Positions 1 to 8,154 of a stretch of 33,638 bases of DNA are shown here, in pieces. Source of the stretch: Ruminococcus sp. YE282 (GTDB lineage Bacteria > Bacillota > Clostridia > Oscillospirales > Acutalibacteraceae); contig FMUV01000027.1 of assembly GCA_900101355.1 (NCBI GenBank), positions 1-33,638 on the forward strand, read 5' to 3'. Each line of letters starts with the position of its first letter. Position 1 is the stretch's first letter. A model generated the notes under the pieces. The model was not told the DNA's origin and did no database searches. It worked only from the letters and a program-made list of their open reading frames with translations. A program made the position numbers and the translations under genes.

Positions 1-437
1 TTAGTCAAATAGCTTTGTTCAGCGTAATAACCAATGGATAAACCGCCTTACTTTTTTGTATCAGCAGCGCAGATACTTATGTGTTAGTCAAATAGATTTA
101 TTCAGCGTAGTAACCAATGGATAAAACGCCTTACTTTTTTGTGTCAGCATCGCAGAAACTTAGGTGTTAATATCAAATAGTTTTATTTAGCGTAGTCACC
201 GATGGCTTAACTGCCTTACTTTTTGTGTCAGCATCGCAGAAACTTAGGTGTTAATCAAATAGCCTTGTTCAGCGTAATAACCAATGGATAAACCGCCTTA
301 CCTTTTTGTGCCTGCGGCGTAGAAACTTAGGTGTTAATCAAATAGCCTTGTTCAGCGTAATAACCAATGGATAAACCGCCTTAATTTTTTGTGTCAGCAG
401 CTCAGAAAATTAAGTTTAAATCAAATAGTTTTATGCT
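1..437. repeat. Tandem array of about 5.2 copies of an 83-bp repeat
   Basis: Head-to-tail units run 1-83, 84-166, 167-250 (84 bp), 251-333 and 334-416, with a partial sixth copy from 417. Each begins TTA(A/G)TCAAATAG and contains AGCGTAATAACCAATGGATA. The first 50 bases of units 4 and 5 are identical, while unit 3 is the most diverged, so the array has probably expanded in steps. Units abut with no unique spacers, so this is not a CRISPR array. The array may extend left of the window. On the minus strand each full unit keeps a short frame ending LNK(A/S/T)I-stop, but the upstream part of that frame is broken by indels in several units, so I do not call it a gene. No gene is seen in 1-523. Confidence 0.93.
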
Positions 438-523
438 GTATTTTTTGAGGCAAAGCCTTATGTTGTTTTGCCAGCAATTATAACAACTTTACACGCAATC
501 AAATTCATAAATGGGAGAATCCT

Positions 524-1057
524 ATGGGGCATTTGTATTTTGTCAGGCACGGACAAACCGTGTGGAACGTAGAAAACAAAATATGCGGTTCAACCGATAT
601 TGACCTTACCGAAAAAGGACACAGTCAGGCAATTGAAACCGCAAATAAAATTCTTTCAGAGAATATAAAAGCGGACATAATTCTTTACTCTCCGTTAATA
701 AGAGCCGCAAAAACCGCAAAGCACATTTCTGAAATTACAGGTATACCTGTCAGGGAAGAGCCTCGGCTCACGGAGCAGAATTTCGGAAAATTTGAGGGAA
801 CGGCAAGAGACGGCGACGAGTTCCGAATTGCCAAACGTGAATTTGCGTGCCAATATGACGGCGGCGAGTCCATGCTTCACCTTGCACAGAGGATATACAA
901 TTTGCTTGACGATGTAAAGGCAAGCGGAAAGACCTGTATTCTTGTTGCTCACAACGGCATTGCAAGGGTTGTAAATTCTTACTTTTACGAGATGACCAAC
1001 GAGGAGTATGCGGATTTCGGATTAAAAAACTGCGCCGTAATACGCTATGATTTTTAA
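524..1057 (+). CDS. Histidine phosphatase family protein (phosphoglycerate mutase-like)
   Basis: A 177-residue protein of the histidine phosphatase superfamily, the branch that includes phosphoglycerate mutases and CobC-type phosphatases. The N-terminal FVRHG motif (R8, H9) supplies the phospho-accepting histidine. R60 in SPLIRAAKTA, the acid/base glutamate near E84 and the second active-site histidine H143 in VAHNG are all present, so it should be active. Length fits a small phosphatase better than the roughly 230-residue glycolytic mutase. The substrate cannot be read from sequence. A GGGAG ribosome binding site precedes the ATG. The gene stands alone and converges on the MATE gene, sharing a bidirectional terminator with it. 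Confidence 0.88.
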   Translation: MGHLYFVRHGQTVWNVENKICGSTDIDLTEKGHSQAIETANKILSENIKADIILYSPLIRAAKTAKHISEITGIPVREEPRLTEQNFGKFEGTARDGDEFRIAKREFACQYDGGESMLHLAQRIYNLLDDVKASGKTCILVAHNGIARVVNSYFYEMTNEEYADFGLKNCAVIRYDF

Positions 1058-1070
1058 TATTCTGCCAAAT

Positions 1071-1105
1071 AAAAACGAGCCTCACAATGTGAAGCTCGTT
1101 TTGTT
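1071..1105. terminator. Bidirectional rho-independent terminator
   Basis: The hairpin AAAACGAGC / GCTCGTTTT, with a further CTCAC/GTGA(A) inner pairing, lies between two convergent genes. A-rich and T-rich flanks allow it to work in both directions. Confidence 0.85.
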
Positions 1106-2455
1106 TTACCTTGTTCGTTCCGTGAATTTAAGGCTGATTTTCTTATTCTCTTTTTTATAAAGTATAAAACCGACTATTGTTGTGATTATTTCAGTGCATG
1201 GAAATGTGAGCCAAAACCAGTCAAGCCCGATTTTTGAAAAGATAAATCCAAGCGGCACAAGCAATACGACCGTTCGCAAAATTGTGAGCATTGAGCTTTT
1301 AAAAGCCGAACCGATAGCCTGAAAATAAACCGGATAAATCAGGGAAGTAACAAGCGGAATGAACGAAATTCCGATTATTCTGAATGCGACCGTTCCGATT
1401 GAAATAACGTCGGCGTCTTTTGAAAATGTCATTAACAATTGGGTTGGAATCAATTCAAAGCTCAGCACGCCGATGAGCATAAGCGCCATTCCGAGGAGAA
1501 CCGAATCTTTGAGTGTTTTCCTGCACCTGCCAAACAGCCCTGCGGCAAAGTTAAAGCTTATTACGGGAACAATGCAGGTTTGCATTGCACCCAAAGGAAT
1601 AAAGATTACCGACTGCCACTTGTAATACAGACCAAGCACCGTGACCACTTGGTCGGAAAAAGTTTTTAAAATCAAATTAAGACCGAAAATATAAAATGTG
1701 TATGCCATTTGCATAAGAATGTTCGGAAAGCCGAGCAGGTATATTCTCTTTATGTATTTGCCGAATTTTGAAAATTTCGGCGGCTTTTTAAATCCTTTGA
1801 ACATTACTATAACCGCCGCTGTGCTTTGACCGATGACAGTTGCAATCGCCGCACCTGCAATGCCCATTTTCGGAATAAATCCAAGCCCGAAAATCATTAT
1901 CGGGTCAAGAACAATATTTACAAGCGCACCTGCAATCTGGGCAATCATCGGCACTTTCATATTGCCGACCGCCTGCAAAATTTTTGTCCATACGCTTTCA
2001 AAAAATATTCCGAAACTGCACACGCACACCATTCGTCCGTAAACCACCACTTCATCGGCAATTTGCTTTGTGTCCGTAGAAATTTGTGCATAAAACGGCA
2101 TTATAAACCAGCATATTTCCGCAAATATAATCCATATTGCACACGCAAGCGGAGTGCCCACTCCCGCGGCTTCGTTGCTTTTTTCATTATCGCCTACTCC
2201 GAGAAAATGCGACATCAGCGTGTTGATTCCGACTCCCGTTCCGACCGCAAGCGCAATCATAAGAAGCTGGAGAGGATATATTTTTGACAGCGCAGTTAAG
2301 CCTGATTCGGAATAACTGCCGACAAAATAACTGTCAATCAGGTTATAAAGAGCCTGTATAAGCTGAGCAAGCATTACGGGCGGAGCAAGTTTGAGCAAAA
2401 TTTTAATTATTTTATCATTGCCAAAGTCAAGTTCACGCTTTGAACTGCTTTTCAT
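1106..2455 (-). CDS. MATE family efflux transporter
   Basis: A 449-residue, highly hydrophobic protein with the features of the multidrug and toxin extrusion family. The opening LAPPVMLAQLIQALYNLIDSY segment, with its YN.ID..fVG pattern, is typical of the first helix of the DinF/NorM-like bacterial branch. About twelve membrane segments follow in two pseudo-symmetric halves, with a second MIFGLGFIPKMGIAGAAIA-type block in the middle. It presumably exports cationic compounds using a Na+ or H+ gradient across the cytoplasmic membrane; the substrate is unknown. A GGAGGG ribosome binding site lies seven bases before the ATG. The gene is divergent from recQ, and no regulator gene is adjacent. Confidence 0.9.
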   Translation of the reverse strand: MKSSSKRELDFGNDKIIKILLKLAPPVMLAQLIQALYNLIDSYFVGSYSESGLTALSKIYPLQLLMIALAVGTGVGINTLMSHFLGVGDNEKSNEAAGVGTPLACAIWIIFAEICWFIMPFYAQISTDTKQIADEVVVYGRMVCVCSFGIFFESVWTKILQAVGNMKVPMIAQIAGALVNIVLDPIMIFGLGFIPKMGIAGAAIATVIGQSTAAVIVMFKGFKKPPKFSKFGKYIKRIYLLGFPNILMQMAYTFYIFGLNLILKTFSDQVVTVLGLYYKWQSVIFIPLGAMQTCIVPVISFNFAAGLFGRCRKTLKDSVLLGMALMLIGVLSFELIPTQLLMTFSKDADVISIGTVAFRIIGISFIPLVTSLIYPVYFQAIGSAFKSSMLTILRTVVLLVPLGFIFSKIGLDWFWLTFPCTEIITTIVGFILYKKENKKISLKFTERTR

Positions 2456-2647
2456 TTGTGGTCCCTCCGGACAAAAAGTAATGCCTTTTACGGCACAATC
2501 AATAATAGTACAAAATCCGACAGCTTAATATCGTAACAGAATTATCGAAAATTTTATCTTTGCAAAGAATATTTTACCCGACTTAAGGTCAAATAAATTT
2601 GACAGGAACTTTGCCGATATTGTCTGTAAAAACAAATAGTGATTATC
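2456..2647. other. Intergenic DNA upstream of the MATE gene
   Basis: This is the left half of the 405-bp divergent gap between the MATE gene and recQ. It is AT-rich and must contain the MATE promoter, but I could not find a well-spaced -35/-10 pair on the minus strand. No open reading frame or strong hairpin was seen. Confidence 0.5.
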
Positions 2648-2676
2648 TTGTAAAACTTACGCAAATAGCCTATAAT
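2648..2676 (+). promoter_or_regulatory. Sigma-A promoter for recQ (inside repeat element copy A)
   Basis: TTGTAA (2648-2653), a 17-bp spacer, then a perfect TATAAT (2671-2676). The -10 hexamer and about ten bases before it match the same positions in copies C and E of the dispersed element. The transcript would start near 2683, giving a leader of about 178 nt before recQ. Confidence 0.82.
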
Positions 2677-2831
2677 CATAGTGCAGATGTCCCACGATTT
2701 AAAGGCTGCGTGGAATATTCAGATTTTATGGGGAGATAACCAACCTTGAAACCAAAGGAGTTTTGCGCTGATTGCAACCGTTGCAATTTTTGTTTTCTGC
2801 AAGCACAGCAGAGCGTTGCTCCGATTTAAAT
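2661..2831 (+). ncRNA. Dispersed leader element, copy A (recQ 5' leader)
   Basis: First of five related intergenic elements. Its 5' end, GCAAATAGCC then TATAATCATAGTGCA, matches copy C at about 28 of 32 positions. Its 3' end (AGCAGAGCGTTGCTCC then GATTTAAAT) matches copy B almost exactly. In between, CCACG...CGTGG, CCTT...AAGG, ATTGCAA...TTGCAAT and TCTGC...GCAGA can form successive hairpins. The third hairpin is followed by a T run. The element covers nearly all of the recQ leader and ends about 30 nt before the start codon. Whether it acts as RNA or is a mobile repeat carrying a promoter is open. Confidence 0.65.
2771..2796 (+). terminator. Possible attenuator hairpin in the recQ leader
   Basis: A seven-bp stem ATTGCAA / TTGCAAT with loop CCG is followed by TTTTTGTTTT. 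It resembles an intrinsic terminator about 90 nt into the leader and upstream of the recQ ribosome binding site, so it could reduce read-through into recQ. The stem is AT-rich and strength is uncertain. Confidence 0.45.
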
Positions 2832-2860
2832 TTATTTATCGGTAGGTTCGGGAGGAGATT

Positions 2861-4873
2861 ATGGATAAGTTTGACGTGTTAAGCAGATACTTCGGATATA
2901 CTGCCTTCAGAAAAGGGCAGGAGGAAGTGGTTGACTGCCTTTTGTCGGGAGGAGATTCTCTTGCCATAATGCCGACAGGCGCAGGCAAGTCTGTCTGTTA
3001 TCAGGTGCCTGCGATTATGTTAAGCGGCATTACAATTGTTATTTCTCCGTTGATTTCGCTGATGAAGGACCAAGTTAACGCTCTTGTTCAGCAGGGAATA
3101 AAAGCGGCTTATATCAATCGGTCGCTTACCGATTCTCAATATGACAGGGTTTTAAAAAATGCGGCTTTCGGAGCTTATAAGATAATTTACGTTGCGCCCG
3201 AACGCCTGGATTCCTCAGATTTTACCAACCTTTGCAGAAAAATTAAAATATCAATGGTTGCCGTTGATGAAGCCCACTGTGTTTCGCAATGGGGACAGGA
3301 TTTCAGACCAAGCTATCTTAATGTAAACAAATTTATTTCAAAACTGTCCAAGCGTCCGATAATCGGAGCTTTTACCGCAACAGCTACTGACGAAGTAAAA
3401 AATGATATTATAAATATATTGAAGCTCAATAATCCCAAGGTTGTAACTACTGGGTTTGACAGACCAAATCTGTTTTTTTCTGTTTTACGGCCCGAAAAAA
3501 AGGATTCAAAACTAATTTCGCTTTTAAAAGGAAGAAGTGACAAGTCGGGGATAATCTATTGCGCCACCCGAAAAAAGGTTGAAACTCTGTGCGATTTTCT
3601 TATCGAAAAGGGCTTTTCGGCAACACGCTATCACGCAGGTTTAAGCAACGAAGAACGCATAAAAAACCAAGACGATTTTGTCTATGACCGCAAGACGGTT
3701 ATGGTTGCAACAAATGCGTTTGGAATGGGAATAGACAAGTCAAATGTTTCTTATGTCATTCACTACAATATGCCGAAAAATCTCGAAAGTTATTATCAGG
3801 AGTCGGGCAGAGCGGGACGTGACGGACAGGAAGCAGATTGCATTTTGCTTTACGGAGCGTCTGATGTACAGACCTGTCGTTATTTTATAGAAAGTGCCGA
3901 GCCAAACCCCCAGCTCACTCCCGAACAGAATGAAGCGTTTAAACAGAGGGAAGAGGAACGCCTTAAACATATGATTTTCTATTGCAGAACAAGCGATTGC
4001 CTGCGTGGATATATGCTTAAATATTTTGGAGATGAAGCAGAGGAGAATTGCGGAAAATGCTCTAATTGTCTTACAAAATTTGAAACCGTAGATGTTACAA
4101 TCCAAGCGCAGAAAATACTTTCCTGCATAATCAGAACAGGACAAAAATTCGGTGCTGCGGTAATATCGGATGTTTTGCGAGGCAAAAAGAATGAGAAAAT
4201 AAAATATTACGAACTCGACAAGCAATCGACATTCGGAATAATGAGAGATGCGGAACAAACGGAAATCAGACATATAATCGAAAAATTGGAGGAGCAGGGA
4301 TACATAATATTTGTGGGAGCTGGCAAACCGATAATCAAGGTTACGGAAATGAGCTATCCTGTGCTGAAAGGCAAAGCAAAAGTTAAAATTAAGAAGACAA
4401 TTAAAATTAAGTCTAAAAAGAAAACCGCCGAACAGGCAGCCGACAGTCCTCTCTTTAATATTCTCAAACAAATCAGGTCTGAAATCGCAAGCAAAAAGGG
4501 AGTTCCCGCATTTTTGATTTTTTCAGACGCATCGCTTGCGGATATGTGCAAAAAACTTCCCGTAACGCCCGAAGAGTTTTTATCGGTTAACGGCGTGGGT
4601 GAAAACAAGCTGAATCAATACGGCGACCGTTTTATATCGGCAATTTCCGAATATGCTGCGAAGAATGATGTAATTCCCGATAATCAAAACAGCAACAAAC
4701 TGAATAAAAGCGAACTTGGCTCTGCCTATGAACCATGGATAGAAAAAGAAACCGAAAAACTGAGATTTGAATATGAGTTGGGAATGTCGATAGGCAAAAT
4801 CGCCAAAAATCACGGTAGAACAAGGGGCGCAATAAGAAGCAGACTGAAAAAGGAAGGCTTGATTGAGGAATAG
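2861..4873 (+). CDS. recQ: ATP-dependent DNA helicase RecQ
   Basis: A 670-residue 3'-5' DNA helicase of superfamily 2, acting in recombination and repair. The order is: FRKGQ Q-motif (residues 16-20), Walker A MPTGAGKS (37-44), DEAH box near 136, arginine-finger motif GRAGRDG, a zinc site with four cysteines (about 375-402), a winged-helix RQC region, and an HRDC domain (about 527-603) with the VNGVGENKLNQYG hairpin. A short C-terminal segment (about 625-670) reads as a helix-turn-helix, with IGKIAKNHGRTRGAIRSRL; E. coli RecQ (about 610 residues) lacks it. GGGAGGAG lies three bases before the ATG. The gene follows a long structured leader (copy A). No other repair gene is adjacent. Confidence 0.96.
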   Translation: MDKFDVLSRYFGYTAFRKGQEEVVDCLLSGGDSLAIMPTGAGKSVCYQVPAIMLSGITIVISPLISLMKDQVNALVQQGIKAAYINRSLTDSQYDRVLKNAAFGAYKIIYVAPERLDSSDFTNLCRKIKISMVAVDEAHCVSQWGQDFRPSYLNVNKFISKLSKRPIIGAFTATATDEVKNDIINILKLNNPKVVTTGFDRPNLFFSVLRPEKKDSKLISLLKGRSDKSGIIYCATRKKVETLCDFLIEKGFSATRYHAGLSNEERIKNQDDFVYDRKTVMVATNAFGMGIDKSNVSYVIHYNMPKNLESYYQESGRAGRDGQEADCILLYGASDVQTCRYFIESAEPNPQLTPEQNEAFKQREEERLKHMIFYCRTSDCLRGYMLKYFGDEAEENCGKCSNCLTKFETVDVTIQAQKILSCIIRTGQKFGAAVISDVLRGKKNEKIKYYELDKQSTFGIMRDAEQTEIRHIIEKLEEQGYIIFVGAGKPIIKVTEMSYPVLKGKAKVKIKKTIKIKSKKKTAEQAADSPLFNILKQIRSEIASKKGVPAFLIFSDASLADMCKKLPVTPEEFLSVNGVGENKLNQYGDRFISAISEYAAKNDVIPDNQNSNKLNKSELGSAYEPWIEKETEKLRFEYELGMSIGKIAKNHGRTRGAIRSRLKKEGLIEE

Positions 4874-5007
4874 TCACAGTTTAAAGATTTTGCTTTGTTA
4901 TTTTTATAAAACAATAATTTGATTTTTATTGCAAATACATTTTTGTGCCTCAAAATTTAAATTGTGGGTATAATAAGTTTAATTTAGTATGATGAGGAGA
5001 GCTTTGA

Positions 5008-5907
5008 ATGGAAATTGTAAACATAAAATCTCCGTTTGATGAATTGGAGCTTGAAACCGCCGTTTTTGTTCCAAAAAACACCCCAAAGGCGATTATTCAG
5101 TTTTCACACGGAATGTCCGAGCATAAAGAACGTTATTTTGATTTTATAAACTATCTTTCAGACAATGGATATATATGCGTTATCAATGACCACCGAGGTC
5201 ACGGCGCAAGCGTAAGAGAAAAGAGCGACTACGGATATTTTTACAATAATGACGAAAGTGCAATAGTTGAAGATTTGCACACAGTGACAGAGTATATAAA
5301 GAACAGATTCCCCGGCATTCCGCTATTTATTTTCAGTCACAGTATGGGTACGCTGGTGGTAAGAAATTATATGAAAAAATATGATGACGAAATTTTAAAG
5401 GTCGTGCTTTGCGGACCGCCCACCGAAAATTCGTCCGTGAATTTGGGGCTTAGGCTCGCAAAAATTTCGGGGCATTTTCACAAGGAAAAAGCCCCGAATC
5501 ATATGTTAAACAATGCAACTTTTAATGGCTATAACGGAAAATCCAATGTGCCCGATTCGTGGATTTCAAACAATAAACAAAATGTCGAAAAATATAACAA
5601 CGATAAAAAGTGCGGCTTTGTTTTTACAACAAACGGTTTTGTCAACCTTTTTAAACTGCAAAAGGAAGCGTTTAAAAAACAAAACTGGAATCCGCATAAT
5701 AAAAGTCTGCCTGTATTTGTTATTGCGGGAAAGGACGACCCCGTTATTCAGTCGGAGAAAAAATTTGACAAGCTGATTAAATTCCTTAAAGAAGTCGGAT
5801 ATACAAACGTTTCCGAAAAACTTTACGAAAACAAACGCCACGAAATTTTGAATGAGACCGACAATGCCGAAGTATATGCCGACGTACTCAGTTTTTTTGA
5901 AAGTTGA
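5008..5907 (+). CDS. Alpha/beta hydrolase, monoacylglycerol lipase / lysophospholipase type
   Basis: A 299-residue cytoplasmic serine hydrolase with no signal peptide. The oxyanion-loop motif FSHGMSEH near residue 33, the DHRGHG signature, and the nucleophile elbow SHSMG near residue 111 are those of the monoglyceride lipase-like (Hydrolase_4) family. The acid is probably the aspartate in GKDDPV (about 241) and the base the histidine in KRHE (about 275). It should cleave an ester of a fatty acyl or similar substrate; the natural substrate is unknown. A GAGGAGAG ribosome binding site precedes the ATG. A TATAAT at 4969-4974 is likely its -10 region, but I see no well-spaced -35. Transcribed in the same direction as recQ, with 134 bp between them. 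Confidence 0.87.
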   Translation: MEIVNIKSPFDELELETAVFVPKNTPKAIIQFSHGMSEHKERYFDFINYLSDNGYICVINDHRGHGASVREKSDYGYFYNNDESAIVEDLHTVTEYIKNRFPGIPLFIFSHSMGTLVVRNYMKKYDDEILKVVLCGPPTENSSVNLGLRLAKISGHFHKEKAPNHMLNNATFNGYNGKSNVPDSWISNNKQNVEKYNNDKKCGFVFTTNGFVNLFKLQKEAFKKQNWNPHNKSLPVFVIAGKDDPVIQSEKKFDKLIKFLKEVGYTNVSEKLYENKRHEILNETDNAEVYADVLSFFES

Positions 5908-5982
5908 ATTTTAGTCGGAATTTATAAATTTAAGTACAAATGTTTTCTGCCGACACAAATCATTTTTGGTAACGATGATGAC

Positions 5983-6023
5983 AAAAATTAAACCCGAAGT
6001 TTTCAACTCCGGGTTTTAATTTT
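5983..6023. terminator. Bidirectional terminator
   Basis: A long stem, AAAATTAAACCCG paired with CGGGTTTTAATTTT and extended by AGTT/AACT, sits between the convergent hydrolase and GH31 genes. It is flanked by A and T runs on either strand. Confidence 0.88.
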
Positions 6024-6038
6024 ACACAGAATTTTAAT

Positions 6039-7811
6039 TTATCCGATGAACTCCAAATTTTCCGTGTCCAAAAGGCTTGTGCGCATTGCAGGTTTGCAAA
6101 GCGGTACTTTTTTGCCTTTTTTAATAAACAGCGGAACCTCGTTAAGTGCAACGTCAATGTAATGTACGCCTTTTTCAAGAGGTTGGGTGCTTACGTTTTC
6201 GCCGCTGAGCTTAACGAAGGTCATATCCTCAGGCAGATAAACATATCTTCCGCTTGCGTTCTGCTCATAAACAGGGCAAATCATACATTCATCACCGAGC
6301 ATAAGCTGGTTTTCACATTCTCTGGCGATTTTGTCGTCAGGATAATCAAATGAAAGCGGACGGAAAATCATATCGTCATTTTCGCTTGCATTGCAGAAAG
6401 TTTTGTAAAGATAGGGAATAAGTCTGTAACGAACTTCAATAATATCTTTGAAGTCGCTTGTGTTTTCAAAGTTATAACATTCCTGATTGCGTGTTCCGCA
6501 GGCGGAGTGATTGCGCATAAGAGGTGTAAAAACGCCGAGGGCAAGAAAACGAAGCACAAGGTCACGTGTGCAGTTTTCGTTAAATCCGCCAAGGTCTGCG
6601 CCGCAGTAAAGAAATCCGCACATATTTGCCGAGGGCAGCATTTTGAGGTTTAAAAGAATGTGCGACCACCAGCTGTGGTTGTCTCCGAACCATATTCCGC
6701 TTGTGCGGTGTGCGCCGACATATGAAGCACGTGAGAACATAAGAATTTTGCTTTTGCCAAATTCTTTTTCAAAATACTCGCCTGCCGATTTTGTCATATT
6801 TGCACCGTAAATATTATGCACCCTATCGTGACAAACCATTTTGCCGTCAATGTTGTGATATATGCTTGAATAGTCCTCGCTGTTGTTTGAAAGTCCGGTA
6901 AAAGCGTCTTTAAGTGCAAAGAAGTCACATAAATCAAGGTTCTTTCCTTTGGCAGCCTCAGCCTTTTCAAGTGCCTTGTCAAGTCCGTTTTGAGTATAGA
7001 AAATTGCCGGCTCGTTCATATCGTTCCAGAATCCGTCAATGCCCATATCCGTAAGTGTTTTGTACTTTGAGCCAAACCAGCTGCGAACTTCCTTTTGCAT
7101 AAAGTCGGGAAATCCCACAATTCCGGGCCATACTCCGCCTTCAAAGGTTTGTCCGTCCTTTGTTTTGCAGAAGTATTCGTTTTTAATGCCCTCTTCATAA
7201 ACCGAGTAGCCGTCCTCTTTTTTTACACCTGCGTCAATGATTGGAATAAGGTGGATTTCCTGTTGCTTTTTCTGCTTTACATATTCCGCAAATTCGGGAA
7301 ATTTTTTGCTGTCAACGGTAAAGTCCTTGTAACGCTCCATATAGTCTATGTCAAGATAAACACAGTCCAGCGGAATTTGGGCTTTGTTATAGCTGTCAAT
7401 TACATTGTCAACGGCGTCGTTGGTTTCATAGCTCCAGCGGCTTTGTTGGTATCCGAATGCCCAAAACGGCGGAATATAGCTTTTGCCTATTATTTTCCTA
7501 AATTCGTGAACAATGTCAAGCGGTTTTTTGCCGTCCAAAATATATATGTCAAAATCTTCTCCGTTAAGTGTGACAACGGTTTTGTCTGTTTGTGAATATC
7601 CGATGTCCCAGCGTATTTTTGCGGGAAAATCAACAAATATTCCAAAGTTTTTTTCGCCCGAAAGCATAAGAAAATTATGAGCGGCATAAAGCGATGACTT
7701 TGTTTCGGTGTGGAACGGGTCGTCGGCGCAAAAGCTTTCATAAACCCAGCCGCGTTTGTTAATGCCTCTCGGAGCTTCGCCAAGTCCGTAGACAATGTCG
7801 TTTTCATTCAT
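6039..7811 (-). CDS. Alpha-glucosidase, glycoside hydrolase family 31
   Basis: An intracellular exo-acting alpha-glucosidase that releases glucose from maltose or isomaltose-type oligosaccharides. The GH31 nucleophile is the aspartate of WNDMNEP (D264 counted from the first in-frame ATG) and the acid/base is the aspartate of WFGDNHSWW (D377). DIVYGLGE.PRGINKRG and the long segment after WNDMNEP match, from memory, the Ruminococcus obeum enzyme of about 660 residues. The ATG at 7811 has no ribosome binding site and would remove roughly 45 residues of the N-terminal beta domain. The homologous frame continues upstream to about 7936 but has no start codon, see the next entry. The C-terminus (DTENLEFIG) also ends about 25 residues earlier than the obeum enzyme. 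The gene sits behind leader copy E and is divergent from asnB. Confidence 0.9.
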   Translation of the reverse strand: MNENDIVYGLGEAPRGINKRGWVYESFCADDPFHTETKSSLYAAHNFLMLSGEKNFGIFVDFPAKIRWDIGYSQTDKTVVTLNGEDFDIYILDGKKPLDIVHEFRKIIGKSYIPPFWAFGYQQSRWSYETNDAVDNVIDSYNKAQIPLDCVYLDIDYMERYKDFTVDSKKFPEFAEYVKQKKQQEIHLIPIIDAGVKKEDGYSVYEEGIKNEYFCKTKDGQTFEGGVWPGIVGFPDFMQKEVRSWFGSKYKTLTDMGIDGFWNDMNEPAIFYTQNGLDKALEKAEAAKGKNLDLCDFFALKDAFTGLSNNSEDYSSIYHNIDGKMVCHDRVHNIYGANMTKSAGEYFEKEFGKSKILMFSRASYVGAHRTSGIWFGDNHSWWSHILLNLKMLPSANMCGFLYCGADLGGFNENCTRDLVLRFLALGVFTPLMRNHSACGTRNQECYNFENTSDFKDIIEVRYRLIPYLYKTFCNASENDDMIFRPLSFDYPDDKIARECENQLMLGDECMICPVYEQNASGRYVYLPEDMTFVKLSGENVSTQPLEKGVHYIDVALNEVPLFIKKGKKVPLCKPAMRTSLLDTENLEFIG

Positions 7812-7948
7812 ATTAAATTCAAAACTGAATTTGCCGTTCTCAATCTTGTGTTCAAACGGAAATTTATCGACAGAAAGACTGTCAAACTGTTTTATAACGG
7901 CTTCGGTGTTGATAGGATTGCCGAGCGTAAATTTTTCACCATAACCAT
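7812..7948 (-). pseudogene. Frameshifted 5' end of the GH31 gene
   Basis: On the minus strand AAAGGAG (7952-7958) is followed by ATG at 7946-7948 and another at 7940-7942. That frame runs only 18 codons to a stop. The GH31 frame (KFTLGNPINTEAVI... into DIVYGLGE) is open through this stretch but has no initiation codon. The two frames meet at an A5 tract (T5 on plus, 7932-7936). One extra A would give M-V-K-K-F-T-L-G-N-P, the expected N-terminus. This is either a real frameshift (loss of function or phase variation), programmed slippage, or a sequence error. From the sequence alone these cannot be told apart. Confidence 0.75.
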
Positions 7949-7974
7949 AAACTCCTTTGTTTTGTAATTGCTTT

Positions 7975-8154
7975 ATTTAAATCTGAAAAGTTCCGCTTTA
8001 ATTGCAAAGAGCAGAGCCTATACAAACTGCAACCGAATTATATTCCGAGTTGCAAAAATATAAATTTTGCCGATGTTAAACCCGATAAATCAAGCTGAAA
8101 TTCGGGTGGTTTTTGAAAATATCAATTAAAGTATTATGATTATATATTATTTGC
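7975..8154 (-). ncRNA. Dispersed leader element, copy E (GH31 5' leader)
   Basis: On the minus strand this copy begins GCAAATA-n3-TATAATCATA, matching copy A, and ends GATTTAAAT 26 nt before the upstream ATG. The 3' part GCTCTGCTCTTTGCAA resembles copy D. Inside are CCCG...CGGG and a TTGCAAC...GTTGCA hairpin, the latter equivalent in place to the ATTGCAA hairpin of copy A. It forms essentially the whole leader of the glucosidase transcript. Confidence 0.6.

Noticed and set aside
84..166. 19-codon minus-strand peptide inside repeat unit 2
   Set aside because: The frame is broken or lacks a start in the other units, and no ribosome binding site precedes it.
1..437. Regular repeats as a CRISPR array
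   Set aside because: The whole 83-bp period is repeated with no unique spacers and no cas genes are present.
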